Program-made: the position numbers and the translations under genes | The notes under the pieces: model-generated | Told to the model about the DNA's origin: nothing | What the model saw: only the letters and a program-made list of their open reading frames with translations | Databases searched by the model: none | Source of the DNA: Anaerostipes caccae L1-92 | GTDB taxonomy: Bacteria; Bacillota; Clostridia; Lachnospirales; Lachnospiraceae | Assembly: GCF_014467075.1 (NCBI RefSeq) | Contig: NZ_AP023027.1 | Location: forward strand, 3,137,501-3,201,500 | Reading direction: 5' to 3' | Length of the DNA stretch: 64,000 nt | Shown: positions 19,671 to 28,652 of the stretch, piece after piece | Layout: each line of letters starts with the position of its first letter | Position numbering within the stretch: the stretch's first letter is position 1

Positions 19671-20495
19671 TCAGAACTTAAGCTTAATCCAGCTTCCCTG
19701 ACCCGGCTTTTCCCACTCTCCGATATTTCCGGGAGCAATGTAGTAATTTCCGTTCACAAAACACAGGTCGCCTCTCTTTACGCCCTTTAAGTAAGGACCT
19801 GACGCGTTCTCTGTATCTGCCTCAATGAATAGTCTGGTGTTGGAATCAATTTTTATCAGCTGATTCGGATTTTGCGCGGCCAGATCTGCCAATGTCAAAT
19901 CCTTATTCTTATCGGTTCCGAAATATGGGTCATTGACCGAAGCGTACAGTCCGGTTTTGTCCTGATACAAAAAACCGTTTCCGAACCCTGCTCCATACTC
20001 GTTGTTGATTGCGTCTTTTTTCTGTTCCCATGCATCTTCGGATGTCCCAAGCTCATGTTTTTTTCCGCTGCTGTCGGTAATCGTGACACTTCCATTTGAA
20101 GATTCTTCACCCTCTTCCGGTCCGCCGTCTTTTTCAATCCTGTAAGTTTCATTCTCATAAATCACGGTAATCTCTGCCTTAGACGTATATTTCAGATAAG
20201 TCACCTTACAGTCACTGTTAAACCGTATTTCCCGGATCGTTCCTTTTTCTTCTGCCTGCGCAAGAACGTCACTGTACGGAGCGGACAATGTTCCGGCGCC
20301 ATGTTCTCCATACTGCTCCGAAAGTATTGCCTGAGCCGCCTGGACACAATTTCTGCATTCAGCTACAGCTGCTTTCTCCCTGGCTTTTCTGATATACCCT
20401 GTCAGTGAGGGGATCAGCACCGCGATCAGTATAGCCAGAATCAGCAAAACCACGATCAGTTCCACTAAGGTAAATCCATCCTTTTTCGTTCTCAT
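19671..20495 (-). CDS. Type IV prepilin-like protein (pseudopilin)
   Basis: N terminus MRTKKDGFTLVELIVVLLIL is a class III signal peptide: a short basic leader, Gly7 before the cleavage site, Phe+1 and Glu+5, then a hydrophobic helix. The remaining 240 residues form a polar extracytoplasmic domain of unknown fold ending in a repeat-like GDLCFVNGNYYIAPGNIGEW segment. No prepilin peptidase, ATPase or platform protein is in the window, so the assembly system must be elsewhere or absent. It starts 33 nt after the S41 protease gene and shares its operon. Confidence 0.83.
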   Translation of the reverse strand: MRTKKDGFTLVELIVVLLILAILIAVLIPSLTGYIRKAREKAAVAECRNCVQAAQAILSEQYGEHGAGTLSAPYSDVLAQAEEKGTIREIRFNSDCKVTYLKYTSKAEITVIYENETYRIEKDGGPEEGEESSNGSVTITDSSGKKHELGTSEDAWEQKKDAINNEYGAGFGNGFLYQDKTGLYASVNDPYFGTDKNKDLTLADLAAQNPNQLIKIDSNTRLFIEADTENASGPYLKGVKRGDLCFVNGNYYIAPGNIGEWEKPGQGSWIKLKF

Positions 20496-20527
20496 GCTTT
20501 CGTTCCTTTTCCGGTTCCTGTAAAATT

Positions 20528-21682
20528 TTATTTCTTCAGCTTCTTCTTTAAAATCTGCTGCGCTCTTAAAAGCTGTTCATCCGCTTTTGTCTTGGTGTCA
20601 TCTTTTATGTTTACATTAGGTTTTATCCCCTTCTTATGGATATTTGCTCCTGACGGCGTATAATATGACGCATAGGTTAATTTTGCATAGGAACCGTCTC
20701 CCAATTTAAAGAATCCCTGCACAATCCCTTTTCCGAAGGTCTTTTCCCCTACTAAGGTTCCCCTCTTATGATCTTTCACAGCTCCTGACAAGATCTCAGA
20801 TGCGCTGGCGCTCTCTCCGTTCACAAGGACACAGACCGGAACTTTTACCGACTGCTCTGCATCTGAACGGTGTACCTTTTCCTTGCCCTGTTTATCCTTT
20901 ATAGACACAATCCTGCCTTCACCAAGCAGTTCATCGCAGATATCCACTACAGAATCCACCAGTCCGCCCGGATTATTCCGGACATCCAGAATTAAAGCCT
21001 TCATCCCTTTGCTCTGCAGCTGTTTAATGCCTTTCTTAAATTGGCCAACGGTCACTTCGTCAAATTCAGAGATAGACAAATAGCCAATACCATCATCGAG
21101 CATTTTTGTCTCAACAGTCTGAGTCACAACCTTTTTTCTCGTAATTGTGTAGTTTTTTACTTTCTTTTCTTTTCCGCGCAGAAAAGAAAGTTTTACCTTC
21201 GTGCCTTCTTCTCCTTTTACTTCTGCCACGACCTTATCCAGATCCTTGTCACCGACAGATTTGCCGTCCACTTTGATCAGAACGTCTCCGGCCTTGATTC
21301 CGCTTCCGTCACTGGGACCACCCTTGATGACCCTGATCACCTTGATCTCACCTGTGACAATATCCTGGGAAAGATAAATTCCCACACCTGAAAATACACC
21401 GTTCGTCGCGTCCATCAGTTCTTTAAATTCACTCTCTGAATAATAAGTGGAATATGGGTCTCCCAGACCTGCCAGATATCCTTTATAAGTATAATTTTCC
21501 AGCTGCTCCTCATCCACATCGCCGGTATAGTATTGATCCACGGTCTTTTTAAGGCGCTGCAGTTTATTTGCGATCTCCACATTTTCTCCCGATACCGAAT
21601 ATGTCCTGTATAAAAGAAATCCCTCTCCGAGAGAGATCACAAGCAGAACTGCAATCAAGATTTTTGAGAATTGTTTTTTCAT
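20528..21682 (-). CDS. C-terminal processing peptidase, S41 family with PDZ domain
   Basis: An N-terminal uncleaved signal anchor (residues 8-26) is followed by a helical region, a PDZ domain (about 95-175, GVGIYLSQD...DGSGIKAGDVLIKVDG) and the S41 catalytic domain with the Ser in NGESASASEI and the Lys in GEKTFGKGIVQG. Probably acts outside the membrane on envelope or secreted proteins. Start 21682 has GGAGG 7-8 nt upstream; the longer frame to 21745 reads through the promoter region. Operon with the pseudopilin, possibly its processing or quality-control enzyme (inference). Confidence 0.9.
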   Translation of the reverse strand: MKKQFSKILIAVLLVISLGEGFLLYRTYSVSGENVEIANKLQRLKKTVDQYYTGDVDEEQLENYTYKGYLAGLGDPYSTYYSESEFKELMDATNGVFSGVGIYLSQDIVTGEIKVIRVIKGGPSDGSGIKAGDVLIKVDGKSVGDKDLDKVVAEVKGEEGTKVKLSFLRGKEKKVKNYTITRKKVVTQTVETKMLDDGIGYLSISEFDEVTVGQFKKGIKQLQSKGMKALILDVRNNPGGLVDSVVDICDELLGEGRIVSIKDKQGKEKVHRSDAEQSVKVPVCVLVNGESASASEILSGAVKDHKRGTLVGEKTFGKGIVQGFFKLGDGSYAKLTYASYYTPSGANIHKKGIKPNVNIKDDTKTKADEQLLRAQQILKKKLKK

Positions 21683-21743
21683 TTCGACCTCCACGTCCGG
21701 ATATCTCTTTGTAAACAAAGAGCATCCTCCAAATATGTGTTCC

Positions 21744-21772
21744 ATTATAACACTGAGAAAAAGCCGCTACAA
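21744..21772 (-). promoter_or_regulatory. Promoter of the S41 protease-pseudopilin operon
   Basis: TTGTAG (21767-21772) and TATAAT (21744-21749) on the minus strand are separated by 17 bp, about 60 nt before the protease start. Confidence 0.7.
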
Positions 21773-21834
21773 CCCTCAACTAAACAGCAATGCATAAACC
21801 TAACCGACATATCCGGCTAATTTTCCCATGAGAA

Positions 21835-21859
21835 AAGCCATGATTTTTCATCACGGCTT
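21835..21859 (-). terminator. Probable terminator of the LysR-adjacent CoA-transferase operon
   Basis: AAGCCATGA and TCACGGCTT form a 9-bp stem (one G-T) with a 7-nt loop, followed by a short T-rich stretch on the minus strand. It is 180 nt downstream of the GntP stop, beyond repeat copy 2. Confidence 0.5.
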
Positions 21860-21963
21860 CTCTTAAACTCTGCATTTACTTTCATTTTTATTCAATCTTT
21901 GCCTTTGCAAAACAATGCAGGATATACCTTCAGTAAAAAAGAGCTATTAAACAAATTACTTAT

Positions 21964-22046
21964 CCGGCAGATATTACGCTCATTTTGTACATGATTGGAG
22001 TGAGGCATTCTAAGAGCCGAACGGAAATCATGTACAAAATGTCACA
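21964..22046. repeat. Interspersed hairpin repeat, family A, copy 2
   Basis: Stem CATTTTGTACATGATT (21981-21996) with AATCATGTACAAAATG (22026-22041) encloses the same 29-nt loop as copies 1 and 3. Compared with those, two stem positions differ on both arms in a compensating way (CC/GG replaced by GT/AC). On the left CCGGCAGATATTACGCT matches the lead-in of the other copies. The unit abuts the stop codon of the GntP permease, whose TGA lies within the repeat's terminal TGTCA. Confidence 0.82.
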
Positions 22047-23358
22047 CTATTCCCATCATCCCCATCGCCACAACAACTACGGTTGCCACAATCGGAATCA
22101 CACAGGTAACCATTCCGATATCTGCATAAGATTTTTTATGTGTCATTCCCGCTACGGCCAGCAGTGTGATGACAGCCCCGCAGTGCGGCAGAGAATCCAG
22201 TCCCCCGGATGCGATGGATGCAACACGGTGGAAAGCACCCGGATCAATGTTCAAAGATGTGGCCATCTCCATATATTTCGGCCCCAATGCTTCCAGCGCG
22301 ATGCCCATGCCTCCGGAGGATGATCCGGTAGCTCCGGCCAGAAGTGTTACAGCCAGCGCCTCCGAAATGAGAGGACTTGCTTTGATGCCCAGGACAGCCT
22401 TTGTAAGCACGGCAAATCCGGGAGCCGCTTTCACCACGGCACCGAATCCCACAGCCGCAGATGTGTTCATGATCGCCATGACAGATCCGTTGGCACCTTC
22501 ACTGACAGCGCCAATGATGTCCTTCAAATTCCGCAGATTTAAAAGAACAGACGCGGCGATCCCCAGGAGCAGGGCAATGATGATGGCGTAAGTAGACTTC
22601 TTATCTTCCGGAAACGCGATCCACATCGGCAGAACATTCAGTGATGCCACAACGATCAGCAGTGGCACAACCGACAGCAGCGGATTGGGCAGATCCTCTG
22701 AAGCACTCTCCTTTATATTGTCAGGTTCATCAAAGTGTTCTCCAGCGGCAGTCATTTTCTTTGCGCGGTAAGACAGCCACAGATAACCTCCCACAAGCAT
22801 GACGAGCCCGCCCGCAATACCCATGACGGGCCCGGACATTGCGTTCGTCCCGAAATATTTTGTGGGAATGATATTATTCAGCTGGGGATTGCCGGGAAAT
22901 GCGGTCATGGAAAATGTGAATGCACCGCAGGCAATACACCCTGGGATCAGTCTTCTCGGAAGATCAGCCTCCCGGAATAAGGATACGGCAATCGGATAAA
23001 TGGCAAACACAACCACAAACAGTGAAATTCCGCCATAGACCAAAATACCGCAGCTGATAATCACCGCCAGGATTGCCCTCTGGGCTCCGATCATTGAGGA
23101 CAATTTTTTTGCCACAGAATGAGCCGCCCCCGTAACTTCCATCGCCTTTCCGAAAATCGCTCCCAAAAGAAACATTGGAAACCAGGATTTGGCAAAATCT
23201 ACAAGCCCCTGCATATAGGTGTCTGTATATGCAGGTAGCAGAGAAAGTCCCCCGGTCAGCGCCACAACCATAGCGGATACCGGAGCCACCCAGATAATTG
23301 AATATCCCTTGTACGCCAGGAATACCAGCAGCGCAAGCCCTAAAACAATTCCAATCAT
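22042..23358 (-). CDS. GntP family permease
   Basis: A 438-residue polytopic membrane protein with about 12 hydrophobic segments and the GntP-type loops SMTAFPGNPQLNN, ATGSSSGGMGI and SGGLDSLPHCGAVIT. GntP proteins take up gluconate-like and other small hydroxy-carboxylates by proton symport. It follows the CoA transferase gene with 1 nt between them, so the substrate is probably an acid that the transferase activates, for example 3-hydroxybutyrate (inference). The stop codon lies within a hairpin repeat, so the last few residues may have been altered by its arrival. Confidence 0.85.
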   Translation of the reverse strand: MIGIVLGLALLVFLAYKGYSIIWVAPVSAMVVALTGGLSLLPAYTDTYMQGLVDFAKSWFPMFLLGAIFGKAMEVTGAAHSVAKKLSSMIGAQRAILAVIISCGILVYGGISLFVVVFAIYPIAVSLFREADLPRRLIPGCIACGAFTFSMTAFPGNPQLNNIIPTKYFGTNAMSGPVMGIAGGLVMLVGGYLWLSYRAKKMTAAGEHFDEPDNIKESASEDLPNPLLSVVPLLIVVASLNVLPMWIAFPEDKKSTYAIIIALLLGIAASVLLNLRNLKDIIGAVSEGANGSVMAIMNTSAAVGFGAVVKAAPGFAVLTKAVLGIKASPLISEALAVTLLAGATGSSSGGMGIALEALGPKYMEMATSLNIDPGAFHRVASIASGGLDSLPHCGAVITLLAVAGMTHKKSYADIGMVTCVIPIVATVVVVAMGMMGIV

Positions 23359-23359
23359 A

Positions 23360-24928
23360 CTATCTGCCTCCGATCTTTAATGGGGTGTTGTCAAATATAT
23401 CTGCATCCATCTCTTTTAGATTCCGTGATATCAAAGGTTTGAAATCCATCTTGTCTAAAATGTGCTTTTCCAGATCGATTCCAGGTGCTGTCTCAATTAG
23501 TTCCAGACCGCCTTCCGTCAGTCTGAACACCGCCCGTTCCGTCACATACAGCACATTCTGGCCGGTCTGCACGCCATATTCTCCGCTGAAGGTAATCTGC
23601 TCCACGCGGTCCACAAACTTGGTAAACTCACCGTCCTGTACGATCTGAAGTCCCCGGTCTTTTACTTCGATCAGCGACTTTCCGGCCGTAAATGTACCGC
23701 AGAAAATGACGTTTTTCGTATTCTGTGAAATATTTACGAATCCTCCGCAGCCAACCATCCTGCCGTTAAACTTGCTTACATTGATATTTCCTTTGGCATC
23801 AGCCTGTGCAAGCCCCAGGCAGGTCAGGTCAAGTCCGCCGCCGTCATAAAAGTCAAACAGATTCGGCTGGCCGATCAGCACCTCTACGTTGGCAGCAGCT
23901 CCAAGGCTGTGCCCTCCCTGAGGCACGCCTCCGATCGCTCCGGCCTCGATCGTCATTGTCAGACGGTCTGCGATCCCTGCTTCCAGGGCAACGGATGCGA
24001 CCCCTTCCGGTACCCCGATCCCCAGATTAATCGTAGTATCCAGCTGAAGCTCTTTGGCGCACCGCTTTGCGATGACCTTCCGTATTCCCATTTCCATGGG
24101 AGCAATGCTGTCAGACGGCACTTTTACTTCTCCCGTAAAAGACGCATCATAGTCAAGAATACAAGTCATACGGTGATTTTCTGGTTTAGCTTTGACCAAT
24201 GTATCAACCATGATTCCCGGGACATATATCTCTCTTGGGTCCAAAGTCCCCTCTTTTGCCACCTCTTTTACCTGGCCGATCACGATTCCGCCGGAATTTC
24301 TGGCTGCCTCAGCGATATGAAGTGTTTCCAAAAGCACGCCTTCTTTATCGACCGTCATATTCCCTTTCTCGTCTCCCACCGTGCCGCGGATGATGGCGAC
24401 GTCCACAGGAATGGAACGGTACAGAAGATATTCTTTCCCTGCTGCCTCCATAACCTCCACAAAGCTCTCGCCTTGAGCAGCCTGGTTCATGCGGCCGCCT
24501 TCCACTCTTGGATCTGCAAATGTTTTTAATCCCACCTGAGTCAGCACCCCGGGCTTGCCGCCTGCAATGGCCCTGAATAAATGTGCAACGACACCCTGCG
24601 GAAAATTATAAGCTGCGATCTTATTCTCATTGATCATCCTGCTCAGCTTCTTTGCCAGTCCCACATGCCCGGCGATGATTCGTTTGACCATTCCCTCTTT
24701 TGCCAAATGGTCAAGGCCGAAATCCTCTTTAAGGGCTCCTCCGTCTCCGCAGCCCGATCCAAACAGGAGCGTCAATTCTTTTGGATGCCCCTCCTCCTCA
24801 TAGCGTTTTCCCAAGGCCTTTGCTATTTCTTCAGCGAACCCGAATCCGAAAGCAAATCCGTTGAACGCTACCGTGTCGCCGTCTTTGATCTGTTTTACTG
24901 CCTCTTCTGCACTGCTTAATTTAGACAT
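23360..24928 (-). CDS. Acyl-CoA:acetate / 3-ketoacid CoA transferase (fused alpha-beta)
   Basis: 522 residues with both halves of a family I CoA transferase in one chain: an N-terminal alpha-like part (GDTVAFNGFAFGF, GHVGLAKKLSRMI, GNMTVDKEG) and a C-terminal beta-like part with the predicted active-site Glu in TIEAGAIGGVPQGG. It swaps CoA between acyl-CoA and a free carboxylic acid. It overlaps the MaoC gene by 13 nt and precedes GntP by 1 nt, forming a tight three-gene unit. Short-chain acids are likely substrates; the exact acid cannot be read from sequence. Confidence 0.9.
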   Translation of the reverse strand: MSKLSSAEEAVKQIKDGDTVAFNGFAFGFGFAEEIAKALGKRYEEEGHPKELTLLFGSGCGDGGALKEDFGLDHLAKEGMVKRIIAGHVGLAKKLSRMINENKIAAYNFPQGVVAHLFRAIAGGKPGVLTQVGLKTFADPRVEGGRMNQAAQGESFVEVMEAAGKEYLLYRSIPVDVAIIRGTVGDEKGNMTVDKEGVLLETLHIAEAARNSGGIVIGQVKEVAKEGTLDPREIYVPGIMVDTLVKAKPENHRMTCILDYDASFTGEVKVPSDSIAPMEMGIRKVIAKRCAKELQLDTTINLGIGVPEGVASVALEAGIADRLTMTIEAGAIGGVPQGGHSLGAAANVEVLIGQPNLFDFYDGGGLDLTCLGLAQADAKGNINVSKFNGRMVGCGGFVNISQNTKNVIFCGTFTAGKSLIEVKDRGLQIVQDGEFTKFVDRVEQITFSGEYGVQTGQNVLYVTERAVFRLTEGGLELIETAPGIDLEKHILDKMDFKPLISRNLKEMDADIFDNTPLKIGGR

Positions 24929-25356
24929 GCTGTATCCTCCTTATGCTCCGGCGGAATAACGGTTGCTTCCCCTTCCACGACAACCCTGCCTTCCTGATTG
25001 ACACAAGTCGTAGTAATGGTGGCGATCGTAAACTTAGTTTTTTCTTTTAATTCCTTTACCCTCAGACTGGCTGTGACTGTGTCTCCAATCTTCACAGGTC
25101 CTGTAAATTTCAGAGACTGACCCAGATATGTGGTACCGGGTCCCGGAAGCTTCATGGCAATGGCCGCCGAGATAACTCCGGCACTGATCATCCCATGAGC
25201 TATCCTCTCTTTAAATACCGTATCTTTCGCATAGTCATCATCCAGATGCAGCGGATTCTTATCCCCCGTCACCTCTGCAAATGCCAGGACATCCTCATTG
25301 CTGATTTGTTTACAAAAAGAACATTCATCTCCGACCTTTAATGAACAATTTCCCAT
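24916..25356 (-). CDS. MaoC-like (R)-specific enoyl-CoA hydratase
   Basis: Single hot-dog fold, 146 residues. The hydratase 2 motif is present: FAEVTGDKNPLHLDDDYA with catalytic Asp and His, then RIAHGMISAG. The PhaJ type interconverts (R)-3-hydroxyacyl-CoA and trans-2-enoyl-CoA. Placed first in the unit with a CoA transferase and a GntP permease, it could dehydrate an imported and activated (R)-3-hydroxyacid to an enoyl-CoA such as crotonyl-CoA, an intermediate of butyrate formation. A TATAAT-like -10 lies at 25417-25422 in the 168-bp gap to lysR. Confidence 0.85.
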   Translation of the reverse strand: MGNCSLKVGDECSFCKQISNEDVLAFAEVTGDKNPLHLDDDYAKDTVFKERIAHGMISAGVISAAIAMKLPGPGTTYLGQSLKFTGPVKIGDTVTASLRVKELKEKTKFTIATITTTCVNQEGRVVVEGEATVIPPEHKEDTACLN

Positions 25357-25471
25357 TGGTTACTCCTTTCCTGATGCAATTCTCTGATCATCTTGTATAA
25401 TCATTTCTATAAATCCATTATAGGTTTGGTTGATTCTCACAGTAAAATATATAAAATTCATAGACGGCATG

Positions 25472-25516
25472 AAAAAAAGAACTAAGCCTCTCTATCATCT
25501 AAGGTTTAGTTCTTTG
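25472..25516 (-). terminator. Terminator of the lysR gene
   Basis: GAACTAAACC pairs with GGCTTAGTTC on the minus strand with a 14-nt loop, followed by TTTTTTT. It separates lysR from the MaoC gene transcribed in the same direction. Confidence 0.85.
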
Positions 25517-25524
25517 CAATTTCT

Positions 25525-26412
25525 TTATTTAATATTCCCGTGTTCTTTGACATACGTCTGAAAATGTCTGATCGGATTTGAAACGTATTTGTCCTTTCTT
25601 ATGATCAATGCTATATCCCATGGAAACTCCGGTTCCGTCAGTGTAAGAATTTTTATTTTATCTGAATTAAAACGGGATAAGATCGGCCGCGGAAGAATGG
25701 CCACTCCCTGATTCAGCGAAACCATCTCGGCCACGAAGTCCCACTGGGAACTCTCCATAACGATGTTCGGCTCAAAGCCCGACATATGGCACAGTTCCCT
25801 GGTCCGGCTGTGGAGCATAAATGTCTTGTCAAGTGAAATAAACTCTTCATTTCTTAACTCCCGAAAAGCTGCTTTCTCACGGCCCGCAAAAGGATGATCC
25901 GTGCTGACCGTCAGCACATTGTCCGACTTAAATACAGGAAGGATATGAAAATCGTCCGAAGCAAAAGGAAGTATGACCACACCGATGTCAATCTCTCCGG
26001 ACTGAACCTTTTCTTTCACAGTATTTGCTCCCTCTTCCGCAATTACAAGGCGGATTCCCGGATAGGCTTTTCGAAACCCCTGGATAATAGACGCAAAATA
26101 AATCGTGCTGATCACCGGAGGTATTCCCACGGAAATTTCCCCGTTCTCTGCATTAATACAGTCTCTTAAATGCTCCATCTGGTTGTTGATGCTCTCCAGT
26201 GCATCTCTGCCTTCCTGATAAAGCATCCTGCCCTCCGGCGTCAGACAAAAGCGTTTCGCAGTCCGGTCAACGAGCTGTACATCCAAATCCTCTTCCATGG
26301 CTTTAATCGTCTTGCTCAGTGCCGACTGGCAGATAAACAATTCATTTGCGGCAGTGGTAAAATTTTGATTCTTTGCCAGTGCAACAAAATAGGTCAGCTG
26401 TTTTAAATTCAT
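25525..26412 (-). CDS. LysR family transcriptional regulator
   Basis: Typical N-terminal winged helix (MNLKQLTYFVALAKNQNFTT, then CQSALSKTIKAMEEDL) and a periplasmic-binding-protein-like effector domain. Start 26412 follows GGAAAGGAG; nine extra codons upstream are open but lack support; the product has 295 residues. It ends 168 bp upstream of the MaoC-CoA transferase-GntP unit on the same strand, behind its own terminator, and is the obvious candidate regulator of that unit, sensing its acid or CoA intermediate (inference). Confidence 0.88.
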   Translation of the reverse strand: MNLKQLTYFVALAKNQNFTTAANELFICQSALSKTIKAMEEDLDVQLVDRTAKRFCLTPEGRMLYQEGRDALESINNQMEHLRDCINAENGEISVGIPPVISTIYFASIIQGFRKAYPGIRLVIAEEGANTVKEKVQSGEIDIGVVILPFASDDFHILPVFKSDNVLTVSTDHPFAGREKAAFRELRNEEFISLDKTFMLHSRTRELCHMSGFEPNIVMESSQWDFVAEMVSLNQGVAILPRPILSRFNSDKIKILTLTEPEFPWDIALIIRKDKYVSNPIRHFQTYVKEHGNIK

Positions 26413-26473
26413 ACTCCGCTCCTTTCCCATGATATCCATTTAAATCCATTATACTATGGAAATTTCATATATA

Positions 26474-26509
26474 AAAAGAACAGAGGTATGACTTTTTTTC
26501 ATACCCCTG
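26474..26509 (-). terminator. Terminator of the ftsEX-PcsB operon
   Basis: CAGGGGTATGA / TCATACCTCTG forms an 11-bp stem (one G-T), followed by TTCTTTTT on the minus strand, just after the M23 peptidase stop. Confidence 0.85.
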
Positions 26510-26524
26510 ATTCCACAGTTCCTG

Positions 26525-27733
26525 TCACATATAATTCATTGGATTCACATAGCTGCCGTTTTTCTTTACTGCAAAGTGAAGATGCGGCCCGGTGGACATC
26601 CCGGTGGAGCCGGATGACGCGATCTTCTGCCCTCTGCTGACTCTCTGTCCGGACGAGACTTTCAGAGAAGAATTATGTAAATACAATGTCTCCAGTCCGT
26701 TTCCGTGGTCAATCTTCACCCAGTTTCCGTTATACGGGCTGTATCCTGCCACTTCCACTGTACCGCTTCCCGCTGCTACTACCGTGGAACCCTTTGGCGC
26801 TCCGATATCAATGCCTTCATGGAATTTCGTTCCCCCCTGAACCGGATGTGTCCGGTTTCCAAATGGTGAAGTAACTGTATGGCAGGACGGGACCGGCCAT
26901 GTCAGTGAAGAAGATCCGCCCCCGGAACTGTGATTTCCGGAGGATGATCCGCCGGAGCTTCCCGAAGAACTGCCCCCGGGTCTGGAACTTCCGGATGAAG
27001 AACTATTCCCTGCGTTTCCTCCGGACGGCTTGTTTGATGCAGTATCGTAGTAATCTATACGGTCCTGATACTTCTGCATCAGATCCTTGTTTGATGCAAT
27101 CTTCTGCTGGAACTGTATCAGCTTGGATTTCTTGCTGTCGGCCAGGCTGACAATCTTGGCCTCTTCAGCCTTGGCTTCCTTCGTCACAGTTTTAATCTCC
27201 TTGTAGCTTTCCTCCAGCTTTTTTGAAGCTAAGGCAATCTTGTCCTGAGTTTTTCTGAGCCTGTGAAACATATTATTGTCATAATTAGAAATCTTTGACA
27301 CATAGTCAAGTCTTGTAAGGAACTCATTAAAAGATTTTGCCTGTACAATCACATCAATATAACCTGTGTTTCTATTTTCGTAAAGGTATTTTATCCGTTT
27401 GCTCATAATCTTATACTGCTTTTCTTTGGATGCCTTTGCCTCACTGAGCTTTTCTTTTGTATCACTCACCTGCTTCTTCGTGTCATTCAGCTTTTTTTCC
27501 AGCTTGTCCGCTTTATCGGAAGCCTTCTCGATCTTCTGATCCATGGCCTCGATTTCCTTTTCCATCCCGGAAATCTTCTTTTCCAGCTCCTTATTTTCCT
27601 CTTCTTTTTTCTTTGCCTTATCCTTCAAGTCTTCCGTCCTGCTGTCAGCCTTCACCGCCAATCCCGGCAGGCTGGCAAAGCAAAGACACAGGGTCAAAAG
27701 AAATACTGTTACACCAAAATATTTTTTCTTCAT
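26525..27733 (-). CDS. PcsB/EnvC-like coiled-coil M23 peptidase
   Basis: Signal peptide (residues 1-30), a long Lys/Glu-rich coiled coil (about 33-240), a Gly/Ser linker (about 245-278) and a C-terminal LytM/M23 domain with zinc ligands in HEGIDIG and HLHFAV. It starts 11 nt after ftsX. In related bacteria the coiled coil of such a protein is held by the extracellular loop of FtsX, and FtsEX ATP hydrolysis switches on septal peptidoglycan cleavage. The clustering here argues for that same role. The usual YGHL third motif reads LYLHNS, retaining the His. Confidence 0.9.
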   Translation of the reverse strand: MKKKYFGVTVFLLTLCLCFASLPGLAVKADSRTEDLKDKAKKKEEENKELEKKISGMEKEIEAMDQKIEKASDKADKLEKKLNDTKKQVSDTKEKLSEAKASKEKQYKIMSKRIKYLYENRNTGYIDVIVQAKSFNEFLTRLDYVSKISNYDNNMFHRLRKTQDKIALASKKLEESYKEIKTVTKEAKAEEAKIVSLADSKKSKLIQFQQKIASNKDLMQKYQDRIDYYDTASNKPSGGNAGNSSSSGSSRPGGSSSGSSGGSSSGNHSSGGGSSSLTWPVPSCHTVTSPFGNRTHPVQGGTKFHEGIDIGAPKGSTVVAAGSGTVEVAGYSPYNGNWVKIDHGNGLETLYLHNSSLKVSSGQRVSRGQKIASSGSTGMSTGPHLHFAVKKNGSYVNPMNYM

Positions 27734-27743
27734 AGGAATCCTC

Positions 27744-28652
27744 CTACACTCTCAGGTATTTGCGGATCGTAAAGCTGCTTCCGAGACATCCGATGCCGAG
27801 CCCCACTAACAGAGACGCAGGAATCAGATAAACCATGATCTGATTTACAGGTACAAACTCCATAAAATTTGTCAGTACATGAAATTTGTCTATAATATAG
27901 TTGACTATCACCTTATAGCCTATATAAATGACGCCCATAGGGATCAGAGAGCCGACGATTCCTATGACGGCTCCCTCCACAATAAACGGAGCCCTGATAA
28001 ACCGGTTGGTGGCACCGATCAGTCTCATAATGGCGATCTCTTCTTTTCTCACCGCAATACCGATAGAGACGGTGTTGCTCACGAGGAAGACCGACACAAG
28101 CAAAAGAATCAGGATAATAGCCCCTGCCACATAGGCTCCAAGAAGATTTGCCTTGGAAATCCCCTCTGCGGCACCTTTTGCATACTCTACTTTTCTCACT
28201 CCGTCCAGGCCTTTAAACTGCCTGACCATTTTTCCGTGATACTTCACGTCTTTTAACATGACTTCATAGGAGTCCGATTCATTTAACGGGTTTTTGCCCT
28301 CAAATCCCTCCAAAAGATCTTCATTGTTCTTGAATACCTCTTTTTTATACTTAGCCCATGCTTCTTCCGCCGATACATAACGGACAGACTGAACTTCTTT
28401 GTAACCTTTGATTTTCTTTCCGATGGCATCCTTCCTGCTCTCCGCCAGCTTTTCATCGAAGAATACGGAAATGGTCACTGAATCTTCTGCCTGCTTTACC
28501 GTAGCCCTTACATTGAGGAGCACGGAAAATGTCACTCCCAGAAGGAAAATACAGGCCATGATCGTCCCTACCGTTGCCAAAGAAAAAATTTTGTTCCTGA
28601 AAATATTTTTCAGCCCTTCTTTAAACCCATAGGCCAGCCGTCTAAATATCAT
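27744..28652 (-). CDS. ftsX: Cell division protein FtsX
   Basis: Membrane subunit of the FtsEX complex that controls septal cell-wall hydrolases. Four transmembrane segments: one near residues 20-42, a large extracellular loop, then three in the C-terminal half. The start at 28652 (MIFRRLAYGF) overlaps the end of ftsE by 11 nt; the open frame goes 13 codons further. 302 residues is typical. Flanked by ftsE and its likely target hydrolase. Confidence 0.93.
   Translation of the reverse strand: MIFRRLAYGFKEGLKNIFRNKIFSLATVGTIMACIFLLGVTFSVLLNVRATVKQAEDSVTISVFFDEKLAESRKDAIGKKIKGYKEVQSVRYVSAEEAWAKYKKEVFKNNEDLLEGFEGKNPLNESDSYEVMLKDVKYHGKMVRQFKGLDGVRKVEYAKGAAEGISKANLLGAYVAGAIILILLLVSVFLVSNTVSIGIAVRKEEIAIMRLIGATNRFIRAPFIVEGAVIGIVGSLIPMGVIYIGYKVIVNYIIDKFHVLTNFMEFVPVNQIMVYLIPASLLVGLGIGCLGSSFTIRKYLRV

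Noticed and set aside
26930..27020. Low-complexity Gly/Ser coding stretch as a DNA repeat
   Set aside because: It is the flexible linker between coiled coil and M23 domain of the PcsB-like protein, common in this family.
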